NCBI GenBank assembly: GCA_036023115.1
Contig: JAYKKT010000074.1
Location: 5,901,501 to 5,965,500 of the forward strand
Reading direction: 5' to 3'
DNA from: Brasenia schreberi
Taxonomy: Eukaryota > Streptophyta > Magnoliopsida > Nymphaeales > Cabombaceae
DNA length: 64,000 bases
Below the pieces are notes generated by a model, which had not been told where the DNA came from, made no database searches, and saw only the letters and a program-made list of their open reading frames with translations. Below are positions 58,336 to 64,000 of this stretch, in pieces (within the stretch, counting starts at the first letter, position 1; each line of letters starts with the position of its first letter). The position numbers and the translations under genes are program-made.

Positions 58336-59755
58336 GCATTCAACCATGATTGTTCAATGGGAATTTCCTCCGAAAGGGGAGAGTTGCATTCAACCAGCTG
58401 CAGTGTCTCCTAGCAAGTATGATGCCTTACTTGTATAAAGTATAATTTGAAGATATTGGGTCAAACTTTATGTATAACGTATACACTGAGGCTATTTATC
58501 AACTACATGATTGTGTATTATCTGTTGACCTGCTTTTCTATCCTCCGTGATCCCCTATTAAAACATGGGACTAGTAGCTTGGTTTCCTTCATGGGTAAAT
58601 GAAAAACTGTTCGACCCAATTTGAACATGTATGAAGCAATCGTATAGAAATGGCAAATAGGATGTATTCACAAATAGCAGATGACCCTTTGACAGATTAA
58701 GGACACAGTCAACAAACTTAAGCATTCATTTCATAACAAACACATTAACGGTAGAAGTTGTTCATTCAGAAATAGTGGTTATTGACCTTTTAGAACCTAT
58801 GAAAATAATTGAATAATTAATCTAAACCAAGGAGGGGAAAATAGTCAACCAAACCTTTAGGGCAGCAAGTACCAGCAGAAAATCAGCAATTTTACATTCC
58901 TAAAGTGAAACCGCCAAAACTTTAATCGACAAACATGAGAGATAAATCCTACAACTTGTTAGAAGAAAGAATGCAATTTCTGATTCAATCAAACAAAGCC
59001 TTCCAGGAAGGTAAATGAAATGGTTGTCATGGAAAGAGTTATGGTGTCATACATCAACAACTACTCCACAGAATTAAACTCTGAAAGTTTAGATTCTTGA
59101 GATATCAGCAACATTGATACGATATTCTTGCTCCTAGAATTCTTACAAGACACCAAACAAGAGACTTTTACATATCCAGATAAGCGGCCGTCAACAAATA
59201 AAACATGAAGAATTCATGCCATAAGAATCAGCCCCGCACTTGAAAGATATGTCTTGACAAGAACATGGATCTCCAATGAAAAGAATTTTAGTTCACTCAT
59301 TCGAGAGAAAGAGAGACCAAAATTCCTTCGTAAACTAAAATTAAGAACCATCAAGTCCTTAGGCCAAGGCCTCTGTGGGTAACCTTTTCCTATATATTCA
59401 AAGACAGAAGCATGAAGAAGATATATACCAACCGAATAAAAATGACAAAAAACGTCCTGGCTGAAGTAAATTTATGTCTTTTATGCATCAGTACGGGACG
59501 GTTCACGAAGCTTTACCTTCTATTATGTCCATCTGCCTCCTTCTTAGACCACAGAGTTCTTGTGAGAAATATATTTTTGGTTTACATGAACGAAAGATAG
59601 CAAATCAACAGGATGGAAAAATCGAAAACGATTCCTCGCACACAAACACACGTGCTCACACACACACAGAGATTCGTTTTTCCCACACATCAACGAAAAT
59701 CCATGACGACTGACGAAGAAGACAAGTGCGTGCATAGATAAGAGAAAGAGCGCAC
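58336..59755. other. Spacer between duplication copies, no gene recognised
   Basis: AT-rich DNA. gagagttgcattcaacca occurs twice (58329 and 58379). If the putative exon at 59756-59860 is real, its intron would begin here on the minus strand, but no second exon could be recognised. A CA-rich run lies at 59640-59668. Confidence 0.4.
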
Positions 59756-59860
59756 CTCCGAGGGAACTCTAGCTGCGTCGGGGGACGATGGAGTTGCAGA
59801 TGGCGACTGCAACCCTTGTTGCACCGGCGATGGAACGTCGGAGCTCTTGTTCGCCGCCAT
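59756..59860 (-). CDS. Possible first coding exon of an unknown gene
   Basis: ATG at 59858-59860 opens a 35-codon frame, MAANKSSDVPSPVQQG followed by a Ser/Pro-rich stretch to VPSE, and stops at a plausible donor GAG|GTGCG at 59756/59755. Composition is GC-rich and codon-like compared with the AT-rich surroundings, which is the main argument. The matching part of duplication copy 1 (56620-56680) lacks the ATG and has changed, and the rest of the exon there is replaced by the 3' LTR. I do not recognise the protein and found no downstream exon. It could be a relic. Confidence 0.35.
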
Positions 59861-61155
59861 CAATCCGTCTTCGCCGAAGGCCACGGCGTATCAGGTAAGG
59901 ATCGAGTCGCTGACCTTCCGCCTCCTTTAAAGGACCATACACACACAAGGCGGTTAGGAAAAGCTACACATTTGTGCGAAAATTACGTATAACCTCAAAG
60001 TTTACAAGTTATTAACAAAGGGTCCTCAAATCTTTGAGGAATTAGATTTTAGTATTGTTGTATTCGGATGCCGTGTCTAGGGCATCATAGCAAGCACGAA
60101 GATGGGCGTAGAAGCAAAACTCTTTTTTCTGAAGGAGTGCGGTGTCTACATTCCTTCATTGGCAAATGAGCTTGCCTTTGTTTCCTGAAACATGCATATG
60201 CTCGTTTCTATGCCCATTCCAATGCCTTTTTCTCTGGCTTTCTCCCTTTAAAGTGATGGTTCCAGCACTGAAACAGGAACCTATCTTCTCCCATTGGCTC
60301 AGTTTCTTCTTTCAATAAGGTGCAGCGTGATAACTTTTCTGTGACAACGCATTTGGGCTGATAAACACTCGAGCTGTTCATATATCAGCTATGTTCAGAT
60401 TATTCCCGGTTCGTTCATGTTTAATTTGTGACCTTAATCGAGCTCAGCATTAGCTATGAGCTTGGTTGGTGAAGTTCACCAAAAGAACGCGAGCTATTCA
60501 TGAACTCTTCATCTCATCATAACTGCTGAATTTATGAAAACCTTTCAGTAGAGTAGATAATTTGCCAAGTTAAATGCCCCAATTTTGCTCAGAAAAAAGT
60601 ATGTGCTCAATTGAATACCGAATTATTTTTGAATTTCTGGCAATTTGCCATGAGTAGCATCTCAAATGGCATTTTCGGCCTCTTTGAGAAAGAAAGCCCG
60701 CTACTTGACGGCATCTAAAATCAAATGTACGAAGAGAAGTTTATAAAAATTAAGCAGTTATTGGTTAAATTTTTGATAATTTGAGTTGTTTGGGGATTAT
60801 TCTAATTCACTTCTTTGGTAATTTATAAATTAATTTCATCATCTATTGCTGGCTTTGTGAGTTGTGATTGAGTGTGAGAGATTTTTCCTTCAATAAGCAA
60901 GCGTTGAATTAGGGATGCTATTATTTTTTTCTTGTTGATGATGATCAAAGAAAAATTCTTTAACAATTGAATCAGTAGAGTTATATAAGGGTAGCTGAGA
61001 AATAAGCACATCTGTATATTGGTCATGAAGACCATTTCTAGGGTGGTAAACAAACCCTGTTTCGGGTCCATGATGACCCCATCCATGGTCCATTTGTCAT
61101 GTAAATGAACCGAACAAGAGCAGACTTGTTACTATTAGTACTTAAAAACATGGAT

Positions 61156-61289
61156 CAGCACAAAGAGCAAGAGCCACCACAGCTGTCTAGCTGGTCGACT
61201 AACAAGCTGAAGGTCATGAGTTTGATACCGGGGGTGTGCATCTGGCTTCAGCCTCCCCATTTTAAGTGTTCCAAAAAAAAAGAAAACCA
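61156..61289 (+). mobile_element. SINE-like unit (duplication copy 2)
   Basis: Counterpart of 57838-57952, with ctggtcgactaacaagctga, ggtcatgagtttgatacc and ctggcttcagcctccccatt followed by an A-rich tail. Confidence 0.55.
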
Positions 61290-61514
61290 AGATCAGGCCA
61301 AACTTGCACGATCCAATTTAATTATGCTCGGATTTTAGTGCTGCAATTGCATTATTTACATGTAAAACCAAGACATATGGGATGGATTATTTGGATCTTG
61401 TTTCAGTATTAAGATTTATATCCGACCCAATTTGGACTCTTTGTCATATTCTAATATTTGAATGCTTCTTTTGCCCATGTCTTGAGAAACCTTGGTCAGG
61501 CTTGCATGCCATCA

Positions 61515-63204
61515 ACAACAACAACAAACAACAACTAAGCCTTTTCCCATACTAGACAGGGTCGGCTACATGGATTCTTTGTTTCCACATATCCCTATCA
61601 TGTTCCATGTTAGCAGTTAACTCCCAATAAGCTAGATCATTCTTTATTGTTTCTTTCCAACACTTTTGTGGTCGTCCTCTACCTCTTTTAATACTTTCCA
61701 ATGTTTTTCTAACCTTCTTACAGGTTCTTCTTTTGATCATCTTTCTATATGTCCAAACCATCTTAAACGATGTTCTCTCATTTTATCCTCTATTGGTGCC
61801 ACTCTTAATTTGTTTCTAATAACCTCATTATGTATACGGTCTTTTCTTGTATGACCACTCATCATCTCAACATCTTCATTTCTGTCACATATATCTTTTG
61901 TATATGTTGATGATTAACTGCCCAACACTCAGAACCATAAAACATGGCAGGACTAATTGTTGCTCTATAATATTTACCTTTTAACTTTAATGGTATCTTC
62001 TTATCATAAAGAATACCTGATGCTCCTCTCCATTTTAACCAACCAGCATTAATTCTATGCGTAACATCTCCATCAATTCTTCCATCACTCTGTAAAATTG
62101 ACCCTAGGTATTTAAAACTTTCCTTTTGCAGAATGCAATGTGTGCCAATTTTAATTTCCATGTCCTCTGAAGTAACCAAATGATCAAACTTACATTCCAT
62201 ATATTCTGTCTTTGTTCTACTAAGTCGGAGGCCTTTGCTTTCTAATGTTTCTCTCCATAGTTCCAATTTTCTATTAACTTTTTCCTTAGAATCCTCCACT
62301 AATACAATGTCATCTGCAAATAACATACACCAAGGTACTTCATCTTGAATATGTTTTGTTAACTCATCCATCACCATTATAAATAAGTATGGACTTAAAG
62401 TTGATCCTTGATGTAACCCAATATTAACTTCAAAGAAGTCTATCGTTCCTTGATGAGTCCTCACACATGTTTTTGCACCATCATACATGTCTCTTATAAG
62501 GTTAATATATGTCAATGGGATACCTCTTTTTTCCAAAGTTCTCCAAAGAACCTCCCTCGGTACCCTATCATAAGCTTTTTCTAGATCAATAAATATCATG
62601 TGAAGGTCTTTCTTTTTTGCTCTAAAATGTTCCATAAGATGTCTCAAAAGGTGAATCGCTTCAATAGTAGATCTGTCTGGCATGAATCCAAATTGGTTCT
62701 CTGTTGTACTTGATACTTGTCTTAACCTACGTTCGATAATTCTTTCCCATAATTTCATAGTATGACTCATTAACTTTATACCTCGATAATTCGTACAATT
62801 TTGAATGTCTCCCTTGTTCTTATATATGGGTATAAGTGTACTTGCTCTCCATTCTTCGGGCATCTTTTGGTTTTTCCATATTTCATTAAATAGTCTTGTG
62901 AGCCAAGTGATTCCTATTTCTCCTAGTATTTTCCAAACTTCTATAGGAATATTATCTGATCCTACAGATTTACAACTCTTCATATGTTTAAGAGCCTTTT
63001 TGACTTCATTCTTTTGAATACGTCGGTAGAAATTGTGGTTTATATACTTTTTTGGCTTGGTTAAATCTCCTAAACTAATACTAACATCTTTATTTTCATT
63101 AAAAAGATTATAAAAATAGTTTTTTCCATCTATTTCTTATATCATCATTTGCCACTAGAATTTTTTCATCCTCGTCTTTTATGCATCTAACATAATTAAG
63201 AGCC
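61515..63204 (-). mobile_element. RTE-clade LINE, 5'-truncated, with a 19-bp target-site duplication
   Basis: The minus-strand frame at 62983-61862 (373 codons) is an almost intact reverse-transcriptase core: [48 protein letters not shown] and the catalytic FADD in MLFADDIVL. Near 61862 one base is missing relative to the copy at 52.6 kb, shifting the frame into the C-terminal part (61761-61552). A few bases are also lost near 61700. There is no endonuclease. The TSD tcaggcttgcatgccatca is at 61496-61514 and 63205-63223. The 3' (GTT)n tail is at 61515-61533. Of the four RTE copies here it looks the least decayed. Confidence 0.93.
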
Positions 63205-63320
63205 TCAGGCTTGCATGCCATCACGGTTACAAATTTCTCCGTCTCTTAAGAACGACATAATCAAAATAAATAAATGTGTATTTGCGTAAGTGTGTTTGAG
63301 AGAGAGAGAGAGAGTTGTTT

Positions 63321-63584
63321 GTGTGTGTGTACGTGCAGGCATTGTGCATACACATAGACCACACACACAGGGAGAGTACTAGACGGGACCTCACATGGAT
63401 GGAAGGGAACTTGGTACCAAACATGTAAACATGTCATTTTGATATATGACTTGGTCATCTGCCTACCGTAAGAGGAAATAAACTAGACATGTTTGATTTT
63501 TTTTTTTTTTTAAAGGGCCTCATTGGATCTACCTGGAGCCGCGTTGAGTCCAAATAGTGTGCCCCACCCTGAAATGCTGATTGA
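63321..63584. other. Intergenic, simple repeats
   Basis: (GT)n and CA-rich phrases and a T-homopolymer at 63498-63511. No gene seen. Confidence 0.4.
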
Positions 63585-63970
63585 ATTTTTTTTTTTCCTA
63601 ACAAAAACAAATTCTTCATTCAAGAAGAAGAAGAATGTACAAGGAAGAATACATAAAATATACAATAATAAAAAAGATAAAACAGGTAAATCACCGGCCC
63701 TGCGCGATTTTCAGAATACAAACAAACTTACCCGAAAGCCCACGGCGAGCACGAAAACCTCCTAATACCATAAGAAGCCTTCTCGTGGGCACAAAATTGC
63801 TCCACCCATCTCTCCTTGGGTTATTCACCTCATCATACAAAAGATTTCTATATCCACTACTGGCTTAGGCAGATCACCAACCAGTACGTTGCAAAGAATT
63901 CCATTGGCATTTGAACTCATGACCTGTTCTTTCAAAGCTCTACAGCTACACTATGCCAATTGTTTGCTCT
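63585..63970 (-). mobile_element. SINE-like or LINE 3'-end element with poly(A)
   Basis: On the minus strand the text begins near 63965 with ttggcatagtgtagctgtag (A-box-like) and aggtcatgagttcaaatgcc (B-box-like) about 30 bp later, runs for about 370 bp, and ends with tttttgttaggaaaaaaaaa at 63585-63605. This arrangement fits a tRNA-derived SINE, though the body is long. The right end is close to the window edge. Confidence 0.5.
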
Positions 63971-64000
63971 TTCTTTCTCTTTGAATATCGATCTTGACCT

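Larger units (their letters stand above)
59821..63320. repeat. Segmental duplication, copy 2 (with later insertions)
   Basis: Corresponds to 56620-58335 (offset 3201 bp at the left edge). It contains two blocks absent from copy 1: about 290 bp at 60049-60338, and the RTE LINE with one TSD at 61515-63223. It lacks an about 85-bp stretch present at 58161-58245 of copy 1. Confidence 0.9.

Noticed and set aside
59858..59884. Upstream extension of the possible exon to 59884
   Set aside because: The codon at 59882-59884 is GTG, not ATG; the first ATG is at 59858-59860.
1..64000. CRISPR array, prokaryotic operons, riboswitches or rRNA genes
   Set aside because: Nothing of the kind is present; repeats lack regular spacers, and gene structure is that of a plant nuclear genome.

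Overview
The window is nuclear DNA from a flowering plant. The evidence is GT-AG introns, plant-specific gene families (a LOG-type cytokinin-activating enzyme, a P-class pentatricopeptide protein, a WAV3-type RING/von Willebrand A protein), an initiator-Met-tRNA primer-binding site of the plant LTR-retrotransposon kind, and long AT-rich intergenic DNA full of degraded transposons and (CT)n, (AT)n and (GA)n microsatellites. I cannot assign the species from the sequence.

Only three genes look functional, all on the minus strand. (1) The first three exons of a LOG cytokinin riboside 5'-monophosphate phosphoribohydrolase gene (119-959) run off the left edge. (2) A single-exon organellar PPR protein of 790 residues (22437-24809) closely resembles Arabidopsis At2g37230. 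(3) A two-exon RING + vWA E3 ubiquitin ligase of the WAV3 family (30739-34578) encodes 732 residues after splicing. A broken paralogue of gene 3 lies at 48195-48569. A possible small first exon lies at 59756-59860. The three intact genes share no obvious pathway.

The rest is mostly layered mobile DNA. 8.1-9.1 kb: an L1-type LINE relic. 12.4-14.3 kb: tandem repeats and tRNA-like SINE relics. 15.3-20.7 kb: an internally deleted RTE LINE with target-site duplications (TSDs), then a short tandem host duplication, one copy of which is split by a 3.65-kb insertion carrying a dead hAT transposase. That transposase is itself interrupted by a 166-bp mini-element with RTE-like ends. 26.9-28.7 kb: a Copia 3' end and a second LINE relic. 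29.4-30.1 kb: a 329-bp tandem duplication just beyond the 3' end of the WAV3-type gene. 36-47 kb: no recognisable gene; SINE-like, RTE-derived and simple repeats.

48.2-63.3 kb is the most complex part. A diverged, gutted Copia element (LTRs at 48570-48964 and 56239-56622) lies between the broken WAV3 paralogue and a segmental duplication. Its gag is split by a nearly full-length RTE LINE with a 17-bp TSD. The segment 56620-58335 is duplicated at 59821-63320, where the second copy alone has gained another RTE insertion with a 19-bp TSD.

I found no evidence of a new enzymatic or defence system. The noteworthy signals are structural: empty-site/filled-site pairs, RTE-derived mini-elements, patchwork junctions with templated filler, and a chimeric Copia locus.
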